Assembly (NCBI RefSeq): GCF_003722335.1
Contig: NZ_CP026100.1
Location: 4,252,001 to 4,316,000 of the forward strand
Direction of reading: 5' to 3'
Length of the DNA: 64,000 nt
Origin: Caulobacter flavus
GTDB lineage: Bacteria; Pseudomonadota; Alphaproteobacteria; Caulobacterales; Caulobacteraceae
The translations under genes were made by a program, and so were the position numbers. Shown here piece after piece: positions 7,255-15,754 of this stretch; within the stretch, counting starts at the first letter, position 1; each line of letters opens with the position of its first letter. A model generated the notes under the pieces. It saw nothing but the letters and a program-made list of their open reading frames with translations, was not told the origin of the DNA and ran no database searches.

Positions 7255-9110
7255 TGGGCGCCTCCATCCAGCGGGCGAACCGCGAACACCTGAAACATGC
7301 CGGCGTGCATGTGATAGAGCATGTGGCAGTGCATGGCCCAGTCGCCGGGCTCGGCCGTGAAGTCCCAGCTCACCTTGCCGCCGGGCGCGACGATCACCGT
7401 ATGCTTGCGCGGCTGATGACCACGCGGACCGAACGCCAGTTCGAAGAAGTGGCCGTGCAGGTGAATCGGGTGGGCCATCATCGTGTCGTTGATCAGGGTC
7501 ACGCGGACCCGCTCGCCCTTGGTGAAGGCGTAAGGCGCCGGATGGTCCGAATAGCGCTTGCCATCGAACCCCCACATGAACCGCTCCATGTTGCCCGTGA
7601 GATGGATTTCCAGCTCCCGCCCAGGCGGCCTTGGATCAGGGTTGGGCTCGAGCGCCACCAGATCACGATAGACCAGAACCCGATGGCCGACGCTCTCCAG
7701 GCCCTGGCCGGTGTCGCCCGTGCGGTCGATCGGCATGGGCGCAAGCATCTGTACGCCCGGGCCTAGCGGTACATTGGGCGCGTTGTCGGGATTGAGCATC
7801 GACATGTTCATGCCGGACATCCCCGACATGTCGCCCATCACGTCCGAACCCCGCGCCCGGGGCGGCGCCATGCCCGGCGCGGGTTTGGCCGCCTTGGCCA
7901 TCGCGCCGTGCCCCATGGCCGCATGGTCCATGCCAGCCATGGACCCATGGTCCATCCCGGCCATGTCGCCACCGCCCATGCTGCTCATGTCCATGCCCAT
8001 GTCGCGCATGGTCGCCAGCGGACGCTGGCGCAACGGCGGCACATCGGCGCTCATTCCCGCGCGCGGCGCCAAGGTAGCCCGGCCCATGCCCGAACGGTCG
8101 ACGCTCTCGGCGACGATGGTGAAGGCCTTGTCTTGCGTCGGCGTGACGATGACGTCGTAGGTCTCGGCGTTGCCGATCTGGAACTCATCGACCTCGACGG
8201 GCCGCACGTTCTGGCCGTCGGCGGCGACCACCGTCAGCTTCAGACCCGGGATCCGCACGTTGAAAACCATCTGGGCCGCGGCGTTGATGAACCGCAGGCG
8301 AACCCGTTCGCCCGGCGTGAACAGCGCCGTCCAGTTGTCCTTGGGCCCATGGCCGTTGACCAGGTAGGTCTGCACCGCCCCGGTGATGTCGGAAATGTCG
8401 GTGGGGTCCATCAGCATCTTGGCCCACTCCCGGCGCTCGGCCAGGGTCTGGTCCTTGCCGGCCAGAAGGCCCGCGACGGTTTGCTTTTGGTAGTTAAAGG
8501 CCCCGCCCATCTGCTTGAGCCGGGTGAACACCATGTGCGGGTGCATGTCGCTGTGGTCCGACAGCACGATGACATGCTCGCGGTCCGCCACCACCGGATC
8601 AGCGCCCGCCGGCTCGATCACGATCGGCGCGTAGTGACCCACAGGTTCCTGCAGGCCCGAGTGGCTGTGGTACCAGTAGGTCCCCGACTGGATGACCGGG
8701 AACTCGTAGACAAAGGTCTCACCCGGCGCGATGCCTGGAAAGCTGACGCCCGGCACACCGTCCATCTCCGGCGGGACCAGCAGGCCGTGCCAGTGGATCG
8801 AGGTATCCTCGTCGAGCGTGTTGGTCACCTCGATCCGAACCCGCTGACCTTCCTTCAGACGCAGCAGAGGCCCAGGCACCGTGCCGTTGATGGTCACCGC
8901 GTGGGCCATCTTGCCGTCGATGCGGATCGGCGTGCGCCCGACCGTGAGCTTGATGGTCTCGCCCGACAGGGTCGGGAGGGTGGATGCGATGCCAGGCGTG
9001 GCGCTGCGGGCCCAGGCCGGCAAAAGCGCGGTGACGGCCGCACCGCCGCCCAGCAACGCCGCTCCACGGAGTATGGCGCGGCGGTCAAGAACAAGGGGAC
9101 GCGGGGGCAT
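7251..9110 (-). CDS. copA: Multicopper oxidase CopA (copper resistance system)
   Basis: 619 residues from ATG 9110. A twin-arginine type signal (DRRAILRGAALLGG) sends the folded enzyme to the periplasm. Copper ligands are visible in order: HWHG, HSH, then HPIHLHGHFFEL and HCHMLYHMHAGMF near the C-terminus, which is the full multicopper oxidase set. A Met-rich insert (MDMSSMGGGDMAGMDHGSM and onward) lies mid-protein as in CopA/PcoA. It oxidises Cu(I) to the less toxic Cu(II). An aggat ribosome site precedes 9110; the frame opens earlier at 9164 but that would bury the Tat signal. First gene of copAB. Confidence 0.93.
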   Translation of the reverse strand: MPPRPLVLDRRAILRGAALLGGGAAVTALLPAWARSATPGIASTLPTLSGETIKLTVGRTPIRIDGKMAHAVTINGTVPGPLLRLKEGQRVRIEVTNTLDEDTSIHWHGLLVPPEMDGVPGVSFPGIAPGETFVYEFPVIQSGTYWYHSHSGLQEPVGHYAPIVIEPAGADPVVADREHVIVLSDHSDMHPHMVFTRLKQMGGAFNYQKQTVAGLLAGKDQTLAERREWAKMLMDPTDISDITGAVQTYLVNGHGPKDNWTALFTPGERVRLRFINAAAQMVFNVRIPGLKLTVVAADGQNVRPVEVDEFQIGNAETYDVIVTPTQDKAFTIVAESVDRSGMGRATLAPRAGMSADVPPLRQRPLATMRDMGMDMSSMGGGDMAGMDHGSMAGMDHAAMGHGAMAKAAKPAPGMAPPRARGSDVMGDMSGMSGMNMSMLNPDNAPNVPLGPGVQMLAPMPIDRTGDTGQGLESVGHRVLVYRDLVALEPNPDPRPPGRELEIHLTGNMERFMWGFDGKRYSDHPAPYAFTKGERVRVTLINDTMMAHPIHLHGHFFELAFGPRGHQPRKHTVIVAPGGKVSWDFTAEPGDWAMHCHMLYHMHAGMFQVFAVRPLDGGAQ

Positions 9111-9446
9111 CGGCGATCCTGTGGCAAAAGTCAGAACGGTGCGCCGGCGGGGATTCCGGCGCATATGGACGATTACGCAGCACCAGCGGCTGATCCCTCA
9201 TCGTCGGTTCAAATGACCGGGCGGCATAGTCGCTTGAGGATGAAACCTCCTACCAAAACGCACGTCCCCTCGTGCGGCGCCCGCCGGCGCAATGCCAAGG
9301 ACTTTTCCATCGGAGCACCGGGCGTGCCCCAACGCCAATCTGACCGTGAGCACCTGGCTTTTGGCGGACATTCGGCCCAATCCCCTGAGCGCGCAGGCGG
9401 TCATCTCAAGTGACCACAAAGGGAACGAACCGCCCTCAAGATGCCT
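9111..9446. promoter_or_regulatory. Divergent copAB/csoR intergenic region
   Basis: About 340 bases with no convincing gene. It must hold the copAB promoter (minus strand) and the csoR promoter (plus strand). Apart from the operator at its right edge I see no second copy of the CsoR-type palindrome, so how copAB is controlled is not visible. Confidence 0.5.
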
Positions 9447-9473
9447 TACCCATACCCATGCGGGGTATGGGTA
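9447..9473. promoter_or_regulatory. CsoR-type operator palindrome
   Basis: A perfect 11-bp inverted repeat (TACCCATACCC, five-base centre ATGCG, then its complement) ends where the csoR ribosome site AGGAGG begins (9473-9478) and 10 bases before the ATG. Oligo-G/C tracts flanking an AT core are typical of CsoR/RcnR family operators, so autorepression is likely. Confidence 0.75.
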
Positions 9474-9483
9474 GGAGGCCAGA

Positions 9484-9753
9484 ATGCGAGACGCCGACAC
9501 GATCTCCAAAGCGCTCAAGCGTATCTCAGGCCAAGTCCAGGGCGTGGGCAAGATGGTAGAGGACGGCCGCTATTGCATCGACATTCTCTATCAGTTGCAT
9601 GCGGTCAAAGCGGCCCTCTCCAAAGTCGAGACCCAGGTCCTGAAGTCCCACGCAGCCTGCTGCGTCGCGCAGGCCATCCAGTCGGGAGACCCCGACCAAC
9701 AACGTCAGAAATTCGATGAACTGATCGAGGTCTTCGCCAAGGCGAAGCTCTAA
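9484..9753 (+). CDS. csoR: Copper-sensing repressor CsoR
   Basis: 89 residues, all helical, of the CsoR/RcnR/FrmR family. The Cu(I) ligand triad is present: Cys31, His56 and Cys60, with the same spacing (25 and 4 residues) as Cys36/His61/Cys65 of Mycobacterium tuberculosis CsoR, which favours copper over nickel or formaldehyde. The apo-tetramer binds operator DNA and releases it on Cu(I) binding. A strong AGGAGG site and a perfect palindrome lie immediately upstream. Followed after 15 bases by the DUF305 gene, probably co-transcribed. Confidence 0.9.
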   Translation: MRDADTISKALKRISGQVQGVGKMVEDGRYCIDILYQLHAVKAALSKVETQVLKSHAACCVAQAIQSGDPDQQRQKFDELIEVFAKAKL

Positions 9754-9768
9754 CCCGGAGGCAAGACC

Positions 9769-10254
9769 ATGTCCCACCAAGACCACAACAGCTCAAGTCA
9801 AGACAACAAGACGCGCCCCTACCTGTTGTTTTGGCTAAATATGATCCTTGGCCTAGTGGTCATGTATGTCGTCATGTTCAGCATGATCGATGGGACGGGC
9901 GATTTTAAGAACAACCTGAACATGGCCTACATGGCCGTGACCATGTGGGCGCCGATGGGCGTCTTCATGCTCCTGACCATGCCAGGCATGTTTCCCGACA
10001 AGCGCGCCAATATCCTGCTTATCGCGCTCTTCACCACCCTCACAGCCGGCTCGTTCTGGGCGACACGCGCCCAGGCCGGGATCGGTGACCGCCAGTTCGT
10101 CGCCTCGATGATCCCTCACCATTCGGGCGCCATCCTGATGTGCCGCGAGGCCAAGCTTGCTGATCCGGAACTGGTGACCCTGTGCGGCGATATCGTCAAA
10201 GCCCAGCGTCAGGAAATTCGGCAGATGGAACAGATCGGCGCACGCCTGCGCTAG
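9769..10254 (+). CDS. DUF305 family membrane protein, metal-associated
   Basis: 161 residues. A His/Asn/Ser-rich N-terminus, three membrane segments (about 20-42, 55-72, 82-98), then a C-terminal DUF305 segment with the signature SMIPHHSGAILMC. DUF305 proteins commonly sit in copper operons and their paired His and Met residues are thought to bind metal, though the role is not well established. Ribosome site cggaggcaag precedes the ATG. Co-oriented with csoR at 15 bases. Confidence 0.85.
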   Translation: MSHQDHNSSSQDNKTRPYLLFWLNMILGLVVMYVVMFSMIDGTGDFKNNLNMAYMAVTMWAPMGVFMLLTMPGMFPDKRANILLIALFTTLTAGSFWATRAQAGIGDRQFVASMIPHHSGAILMCREAKLADPELVTLCGDIVKAQRQEIRQMEQIGARLR

Positions 10255-10283
10255 CGAGCCGCCCGCCTGGAACTCGCTAGCGC
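10248..10283. terminator. Hairpin at the end of the csoR-DUF305 operon
   Basis: A perfect 11-bp inverted repeat (GCGCTAGCGAG and its complement) with a 14-base spacer overlaps the DUF305 stop codon. No T-run follows, so termination is only a guess. Confidence 0.4.
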
Positions 10284-10411
10284 CTCCGCGGTCGTAATGG
10301 GCAATTGAGTTGGTCACGCCCCTGGGGTCACCCTAATCGACGCTGGACGAACCCCATCAGGCCGCACTGAGGCTGATCAGCCTCCCAGGCGATCGCCAAT
10401 GAAGGATCGGC

Positions 10412-11212
10412 TCAACTGAATGGGCCGACAATGATCACCTTGGCCCGCAGCGCCCCGTAATCGCGCTCGATGTCGGCGATCAGGCCCTTGGGGTTGGTGA
10501 TGTAACCCTCCGGATCATGGACGAAGTAGACCAACGACCGCACGTCCGGGTGCTTGGGATAGCGGCCGATATCGATCAGCGCTTCGCCGCCGGTTTTGTT
10601 GTCCTTCAGATCCGGCCGGGTCATCTTGAGCTCGAAGGCGATGCCCTCGGCTTTCAGCAGAAAATCGATCTTGGCGCTTCCGCCCGCCACGGTCGGGGTG
10701 GGCTCCTCAGGGCGAATATCCTCAAAGTACAGACCCAGGATCGCGTGCATCAAATACTGCACGTCGTGCTCGTCCTCGACCATCAGCGCCGCCCGGTCCC
10801 CGCGCCGTTTCTGCAGCCGCTTGGCAAAGGCCGCGAAAGACCGGCAGATGTGCGCAAGCTGCGCCTCGGCGTCCACCAGCGCATCGGTCTGCATCGCCGG
10901 CGCATGCGGCAGGCCAAACTCCTCCAGCTCGCGGATGATGCTGGCCAGCAGCGCCTTGGCCGACAACAGACCGTCGCGATAACGCTCGGCGCTCGGACCA
11001 TCGCCCTCGTCGCTGAACGCGAAGCTGTTGCGGTAGCTGATCGCGGCGAACTCTGCGTGGTGCGAGCTGTCAGGCTGGAAAATCTGGGCCAGCACGACCC
11101 GTGTGTGCCGCTGCCAGAACTTGAAGGTCGTGCTGAACCGCGCGTCGTCGAGCAGGCGATCGACCTCGTCGCGTTGCGCCTTAAGCTTGGCGATGGCGTC
11201 TTCGAGGGTCAT
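10412..11212 (-). CDS. PD-(D/E)XK nuclease, DpnII/MboI-like endonuclease family
   Basis: 266 residues. The N-terminal half is helical with no known motif. The C-terminal half follows the pattern of the REase_DpnII-MboI family: EDEHDVQYLMHAILGLYF, DIRPEEPTPTVAGGSAKIDFLL and FELKMTR, giving the catalytic set Asp183, Glu194, Lys196, then a DIGRYPKHPDVRSLVYFVHDPEG segment. Such proteins are often found alone near defence or mobile-element genes. No methyltransferase is adjacent, so it is not an ordinary restriction-modification enzyme. Function is inferred from the nuclease motif only. Confidence 0.75.
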   Translation of the reverse strand: MTLEDAIAKLKAQRDEVDRLLDDARFSTTFKFWQRHTRVVLAQIFQPDSSHHAEFAAISYRNSFAFSDEGDGPSAERYRDGLLSAKALLASIIRELEEFGLPHAPAMQTDALVDAEAQLAHICRSFAAFAKRLQKRRGDRAALMVEDEHDVQYLMHAILGLYFEDIRPEEPTPTVAGGSAKIDFLLKAEGIAFELKMTRPDLKDNKTGGEALIDIGRYPKHPDVRSLVYFVHDPEGYITNPKGLIADIERDYGALRAKVIIVGPFS

Positions 11213-11322
11213 GGCTTGGCCTTGCTACGGTAATCGGTCCGCTCAACGGCGGGGCGCGGACCCTGGCCCAAGTTCACGCCTCGAACAACGCCATTGCAGC
11301 GCTTGTCAGACGCCCCGATGCG

Positions 11323-12249
11323 TCAGTTGATGGGGTAGCCGGCGAAATCTTCAAACGGGCGGACCGGCCAGAGCAGGCGCTCCAGTTCGGCCGCGTCACG
11401 CGCCACCCTGGCCGCGTCGACAAACCGCCCCTGACTGGTGAAGCGACAACAGCGCAGGCCCGAGTCGTCGTAGACGCCCAGACGCCAGAGCCCAGCCTCG
11501 CCAAAGTCGATGAACACCGGCGCGCCCGCCGTCAGCCAGCCGCCCCGCGGCTGCTTCCAGACGAACTGATGGTGACCACGATAAGCCGCCTCAATGTCGC
11601 GCTTGATCCTGCCAAGCCCGCGTATCGTGCCGTACCGGACCTCCGATCGCGCCGCGGCGCGCCCCACCTGCGCCTCGAACTCCGAGCGTAGGTGGTAAAG
11701 CCCGCCGTGCGTGCCGTAGAGGCCAACCTTGGCCGGGACCCAGACCATGTCCTGGGCGATCGGCGCGTCCGGATCGGGCAGGATGTGATGGATCTCGAAG
11801 TTGGCCGCGAACGGCCGGCCGTCCAGCACCCATACCAGATTGTCGTAGAAAGCCTCGCGCGCGGCCAGCTCGTCGTCTCGCAGGGACGAATGCTGGAACT
11901 CCAGAATAAGGCCAGGCCCCGTCCGCACGTCGGCGCGGTGAATCTCCCCGCCCTGGGCCTCGTGCCTGATCTCCCGCCAGTCCTCGGGAAACTTCGCCTT
12001 CCACTCACGATGCCAGGCCGTCTCGTTTTCCCACCAGGGATCCCAGTCCCGGGGCGCGGCATGCGCCCAATGGGACGTCACCCGCCCGGTCTTGGCCACC
12101 ATGGCCGCGCCGCACCCCAGGCAGCTCCCCCGGGCGTGGGGCGTCGGCGCCGCCGGCTGACCATCGACGATCGCCGTCGTCGCCATCCAGCCCCGGGTCG
12201 GGGCGTGCAGACGCCGGCAGGCGTTGCTGTCCAGCGCGATCACACCCAT
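11323..12249 (-). CDS. Competence protein CoiA-like nuclease
   Basis: 308 residues from ATG 12249; an upstream in-frame ATG at 12279 is possible. A CxxC pair (Cys43, Cys46) with HWAH at 60-63 resembles the zinc-binding N-terminus, then WWENETAWHREWKAKFP and GEIHRADV...LEFQHS give the nuclease core (Asp107, Glu117, Gln119) typical of CoiA-like proteins. CoiA acts in recombination of incoming DNA in Gram-positive bacteria; homologues in alphaproteobacterial mobile elements are of unknown role. Same strand as the PD-(D/E)XK gene but 110 bases apart. Confidence 0.75.
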   Translation of the reverse strand: MGVIALDSNACRRLHAPTRGWMATTAIVDGQPAAPTPHARGSCLGCGAAMVAKTGRVTSHWAHAAPRDWDPWWENETAWHREWKAKFPEDWREIRHEAQGGEIHRADVRTGPGLILEFQHSSLRDDELAAREAFYDNLVWVLDGRPFAANFEIHHILPDPDAPIAQDMVWVPAKVGLYGTHGGLYHLRSEFEAQVGRAAARSEVRYGTIRGLGRIKRDIEAAYRGHHQFVWKQPRGGWLTAGAPVFIDFGEAGLWRLGVYDDSGLRCCRFTSQGRFVDAARVARDAAELERLLWPVRPFEDFAGYPIN

Positions 12250-12394
12250 CCCCTCCCCGTATCGTTTCCCCCTGATCATCGCCTCCGGACGGCGCGCCTC
12301 GCAACCATCCCAACACTCAAGCTGGCGATTGACGGGGCTGAGCGCCAAGGCGTCCACTGATAAGGGAATCAGTAAGCGCCGGAGCCTCACGACC

Positions 12395-12934
12395 ATGACC
12401 TCCACGTCCGCCGACGCGCTGGCGGTGATCATCTCGCCGGCCGCCGACAAACTCGCGAGGGTCCTGATCAAGGCTTCGCAAACAGCCCTCACCGGCGACC
12501 CGGAATTTGAGTACGACGCCCTGCTGACCGCCACGGGCCTGAGCCCGCGCGATCTGGCCGACGCCGCCGACGACCTGGAGGCGCGCGGCCTGATCGAGAC
12601 CGAAGGCTTCGCCAACGGCCGTGAAACCCCGTTCGACGTCCTGGCCCCCACCAGCGCGCTGTTCGCCGCCCTCGACGGTGTTTTTGGGTCCAACAATCCG
12701 GAAATGGACGCCCGCCAGATCGCCGCCGACCTCCTGGCCGAGACCATTTCCGACAGCGTCCAGGCCGCGGCCAAGCACTACGGCTGGCCGCCCCGGCGGA
12801 TGAATCCGGCCGTGACCTACCTGCTCCTGCACGACCTCCTCGTCGTGGATGAGCTTCTGGGCAGCGCCCCTTGGTGTCAGCACGGCATGCTCGCCACCCG
12901 CAAACTGCGCCGGTTCGTCGAAGGCGCCCTGTAA
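12395..12934 (+). CDS. Hypothetical protein, possible winged-helix
   Basis: 179 residues. The segment EFEYDALLTATGLSPRDLADAADDLEARGLIETEG looks like a winged-helix DNA-binding fold (helix, recognition helix, then a turn). The rest is helical with a C-terminal Trp/Cys/His segment (APWCQHGMLATRKL). ATG at 12395 is chosen because upstream in-frame sequence is Ser/Arg-rich shadow coding. The next gene starts ten bases after its stop, so the two form an operon. Divergent from the CoiA-like gene. I do not recognise a family. Confidence 0.6.
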   Translation: MTSTSADALAVIISPAADKLARVLIKASQTALTGDPEFEYDALLTATGLSPRDLADAADDLEARGLIETEGFANGRETPFDVLAPTSALFAALDGVFGSNNPEMDARQIAADLLAETISDSVQAAAKHYGWPPRRMNPAVTYLLLHDLLVVDELLGSAPWCQHGMLATRKLRRFVEGAL

Positions 12935-12944
12935 GATCCTGGCC

Positions 12945-13829
12945 ATGAACCGCCCCGATCCGCCCTCGGACAACGCCGGCGACGCCCCCTCGGCCGAAGA
13001 GCTGCAGGATCTCGTCGACCAGCGCCTGGTCGCCCTGACCGAGACCCTGCCGCCGCCCCTGCGCGAAGACCCCCTCGACCTCGTTACCGGCCTTGGCAAG
13101 CTCGTCGCCAGCCTGGTTGGCGGGCCTGGCGGCACCTTTGGCGATCACTTCGCCGGCAAGCTCTTTCCACGCACCCTCAATGAACGCATGCGCGATTGTC
13201 TGGCCGCCACCATGCGGCGCGTCGAAGGGCACAATCACCGCCTGCGCCGCGTCGAACGCAAGATGTCGGACCTCGGCGCCCAACACCTCTCCCTGCTGCA
13301 GGAAGGCCTGGACGGCGCGGCCCGCGCGACCTCGAGTGAACGGATCGCCATTCTGGGCGCCATCATCGGCGACGGACTCTCCAGCGACGAACTTCAGGCC
13401 GAGTTCGAGCGAACCCATATCCGCCTGCTCAATAGTCTTACCGACCGCGATGTCGAAACCCTGCACGGCATCGCCGATCCGCGCCTGCGTCTCCGCGCCC
13501 GGGACTTCGGCCCGGACTTCGAGCGGCAGACGACCTACGCACGCGCGATCACGGCGATGAGCGACGCCCATCTGCGCAGTCTTGGCCTGATCAACGAGCC
13601 GACGAGCCTCGAACAGCGCCCCGCCCTCGGACGGGCCGCGCCCACGACGCGCATGCGCCAACACCCCACCGCTCTGACACCCCTCGGCCACAGCCTGATC
13701 CTGCGCCTACAAGAAGCGGCCGCGCCGGTGGACGGCGCTGCCGATCGGCCAGGCCTTGCCCCCCACCGGTCAGCGGACGAGGCCCCCGCCCCAGAGCAAG
13801 AGGAAAGCACCCGCGGGCGACGGGTCTAA
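12945..13829 (+). CDS. Hypothetical protein, second gene of a pair
   Basis: 294 residues. An acidic N-terminus, a Gly-rich segment (VTGLGKLVASLVGGPGGTFGDHFAG) and a long helical, likely coiled-coil region (RMRDCLAATMRRVEGHNHRLRRVERKMSDL) are followed by SSERIAILGAIIGDGL and a disordered Pro/Arg-rich tail. The helical core slightly resembles phage-exclusion or immunity-type helical proteins, but not enough to name a family. ATG at 12945 follows the preceding stop by ten bases. Confidence 0.6.
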   Translation: MNRPDPPSDNAGDAPSAEELQDLVDQRLVALTETLPPPLREDPLDLVTGLGKLVASLVGGPGGTFGDHFAGKLFPRTLNERMRDCLAATMRRVEGHNHRLRRVERKMSDLGAQHLSLLQEGLDGAARATSSERIAILGAIIGDGLSSDELQAEFERTHIRLLNSLTDRDVETLHGIADPRLRLRARDFGPDFERQTTYARAITAMSDAHLRSLGLINEPTSLEQRPALGRAAPTTRMRQHPTALTPLGHSLILRLQEAAAPVDGAADRPGLAPHRSADEAPAPEQEESTRGRRV

Positions 13830-13874
13830 GGGTCGAGAGAGAGGCTCTCGGCGGGCTCGTCAAGGAGCCCCGCC

Positions 13875-15080
13875 ATGAACCGCCACCCCGCCGATCCGCG
13901 ACAAGCTTCCGATGCGCCCGTCGCTGGCGCCTACGCCGTCGACATCACCCGAGGCCAACGTCTGGGCCGGGTGTCTTCGGAGTGGTTCAACCGCCCGGAC
14001 GACGAACGTTTCCTCTCGCTGAGCGATCTCTACAAGTCACTGCGGGGCCGCGCCGAGCAGGCCCGCACCCGCGTCGTGCAGACCGCATCCCTGCGCGTGG
14101 AGGCCGGCCGTGACGATCCCGAGCGTCTCAGCCTGATCCTGCCGGACGGCGGCGATCGCATCGCCCCGACCCACTGGTCGTTCACCCAGCTCTGCGGTCT
14201 GGTCGGCGCCCCCGCCGGCTATCTGCGCGGCCTGCCCGCGCCCCTGGCCGGGGTCAATCTGCAGCATGGGCTGATCGATCACCGCCCCGAGCTGATCAAG
14301 ACCCTGGAGACCGGCGACGGGCGTGTGGAACTGCGCGCGGTCACCGGTCCCGACTACGGCCGGATCTGGGACCACGAGCTGGTCGAGGCGGTCATGCGCA
14401 TCGCCGGCGACGGCACGGGCGACACCCGTTGGAAGGTCCCAGGCCTGCTCGACTGGTCGACCATGACCCACAATCCCCACGTGGAGGTTACCAGGGACAC
14501 CACCACCCTCTACGCCAGCGATCGCGACGTCTTCCTGTTCCTGGTCGACGACGCCCATCCGATCGAGGCTGGACGTCTGCCGAGCGGTGAACCCGACCTC
14601 TACTTCCGGGGCTTCTACTGCTGGAACAGCGAGGTCGGCTCCAAGACCCTGGGGATCGCCACCTTCTACCTGCGGGCGGTGTGCATGAACCGTAACATCT
14701 GGGGGGCGGAAGGCTTCCAGGAGCTGTCGATCCGCCACAGCAAATTCGCCGCCCGTCGGTTCGCCGGCCAGGCCGCGCCTGCCCTCGAGCGCTTTGCCAC
14801 CTCCTCCTCGCGTGACTTCGTGGCCGGGATCGCGGCCGCGCGCGACGCCGTCGTCGCCCGCAAGGATGAGGATCGCGAGGTGGTCTTGCGCAAACGCGGG
14901 TTCTCCAAGACCGACACTGGCAAGATCATCGCCACGGTCCTGGCCGAAGAGGGCCGCCCGCCAGAGTCGATCTTCGATTTCGTCCAGGGCATCACCGCAG
15001 TGGCCCGTCAAAAGCCCCACCAGGACGCACGCCTGGAGCTTGAGGCCAAGGCCGGACGGCTGCTGGCGCTTGCCGGCTAG
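13875..15080 (+). CDS. DUF932 domain-containing protein (phage/plasmid type)
   Basis: 401 residues matching DUF932: a central SLYASDRDVFLFLVDD-like region, ...TFYLRAVCMNRNIWG and ISIRHSKF-type segment (here LSIRHSKFAARRF). These proteins are abundant on plasmids, ICEs and phages; a role in antirestriction or DNA metabolism has been suggested but not settled. Ribosome site AAGGAG lies ten bases upstream of the ATG. It is the first recognisable gene of the mobile-element backbone. Confidence 0.8.
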   Translation: MNRHPADPRQASDAPVAGAYAVDITRGQRLGRVSSEWFNRPDDERFLSLSDLYKSLRGRAEQARTRVVQTASLRVEAGRDDPERLSLILPDGGDRIAPTHWSFTQLCGLVGAPAGYLRGLPAPLAGVNLQHGLIDHRPELIKTLETGDGRVELRAVTGPDYGRIWDHELVEAVMRIAGDGTGDTRWKVPGLLDWSTMTHNPHVEVTRDTTTLYASDRDVFLFLVDDAHPIEAGRLPSGEPDLYFRGFYCWNSEVGSKTLGIATFYLRAVCMNRNIWGAEGFQELSIRHSKFAARRFAGQAAPALERFATSSSRDFVAGIAAARDAVVARKDEDREVVLRKRGFSKTDTGKIIATVLAEEGRPPESIFDFVQGITAVARQKPHQDARLELEAKAGRLLALAG

Positions 15081-15112
15081 ACGCCGACGCGACGATCCGG
15101 ACCAGCGCGACC

Positions 15113-15132
15113 GCGACGATCCGGATCGTCGC
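15113..15132. promoter_or_regulatory. Perfect 20-bp palindrome downstream of the DUF932 gene
   Basis: GCGACGATCCGGATCGTCGC is self-complementary over all 20 bases, and its first half plus GGA recurs at 15089-15101. It lies in the 270-base gap between DUF932 and DUF7662, alongside a GGGGCT/AGCCCC hairpin near 15218-15241. Could be an operator or a ParB-type site; no proof. Confidence 0.4.
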
Positions 15133-15351
15133 CCAGCCGTAGACCCGCAGCCCCGGTGAGGCGAGCCGCCGTCGTTCCGCCGATACGGATTTACGAATAA
15201 TCGCGCTTGCTGCGGCGCGGGGCTGTGGGCTCGCGGAGCCCCGGGTTTGCAGGGATGCGGGTCGGCGTACTTGCTTCAACACGTCCCCGCGACCAGCCGA
15301 CTGTGCGTGAACCCGACAGTCCGCCAAGCCGCGCAGGCGCGGACGCGACGT

Positions 15352-15603
15352 TCAGACCTGCCGGCGGACGAACCGGACGCGCTCGGCCCCAGCCTCAGGG
15401 AAGGCGTCGTAGCCGGCCTCGCGCCAGGCCCGGGTCTGCACGTGGCGCCCCTGCGGATCGATCTGATTGGCCCACCATTGCGGACGCTGGGCGCTCTTGG
15501 GCAGCATCGCACCCAGGATCCGCTCGATCTCGGCAAAGCCCAGGTCAACGCTGTCGGTCTTCAGCCGACGCAGATAGCCGCCCAGCGGATCGTACTTGCC
15601 CAT
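15352..15603 (-). CDS. DUF7662 family protein
   Basis: 83 residues, starting MGKYDPLGGYLRRL and containing LGFAEIERILGAMLPKSA, WWANQ and AWREAGYDAF...VRFVRR, which is the small family of mobile-element proteins with the KYDPL...F.EIE..LG..LP.SA pattern. Function unknown. A near-ideal AAGGAGG site lies upstream of the ATG. Divergent from the ParB gene, with about 150 bases between. Confidence 0.8.
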   Translation of the reverse strand: MGKYDPLGGYLRRLKTDSVDLGFAEIERILGAMLPKSAQRPQWWANQIDPQGRHVQTRAWREAGYDAFPEAGAERVRFVRRQV

Positions 15604-15754
15604 GGACGCCTCCTTGCGCCACGCGAGCGCCCGCGCAAAGCGGCCAAAACGCCGCGCCCGGTCCGGCCGCCCTCGAGCAAGAGGGCGGCCAAAGGCTCGT
15701 GACGGGTGAACCAGTCGAGAAGAGGTCTCGAACCGCCCGTCATGGAGCAAGTCC

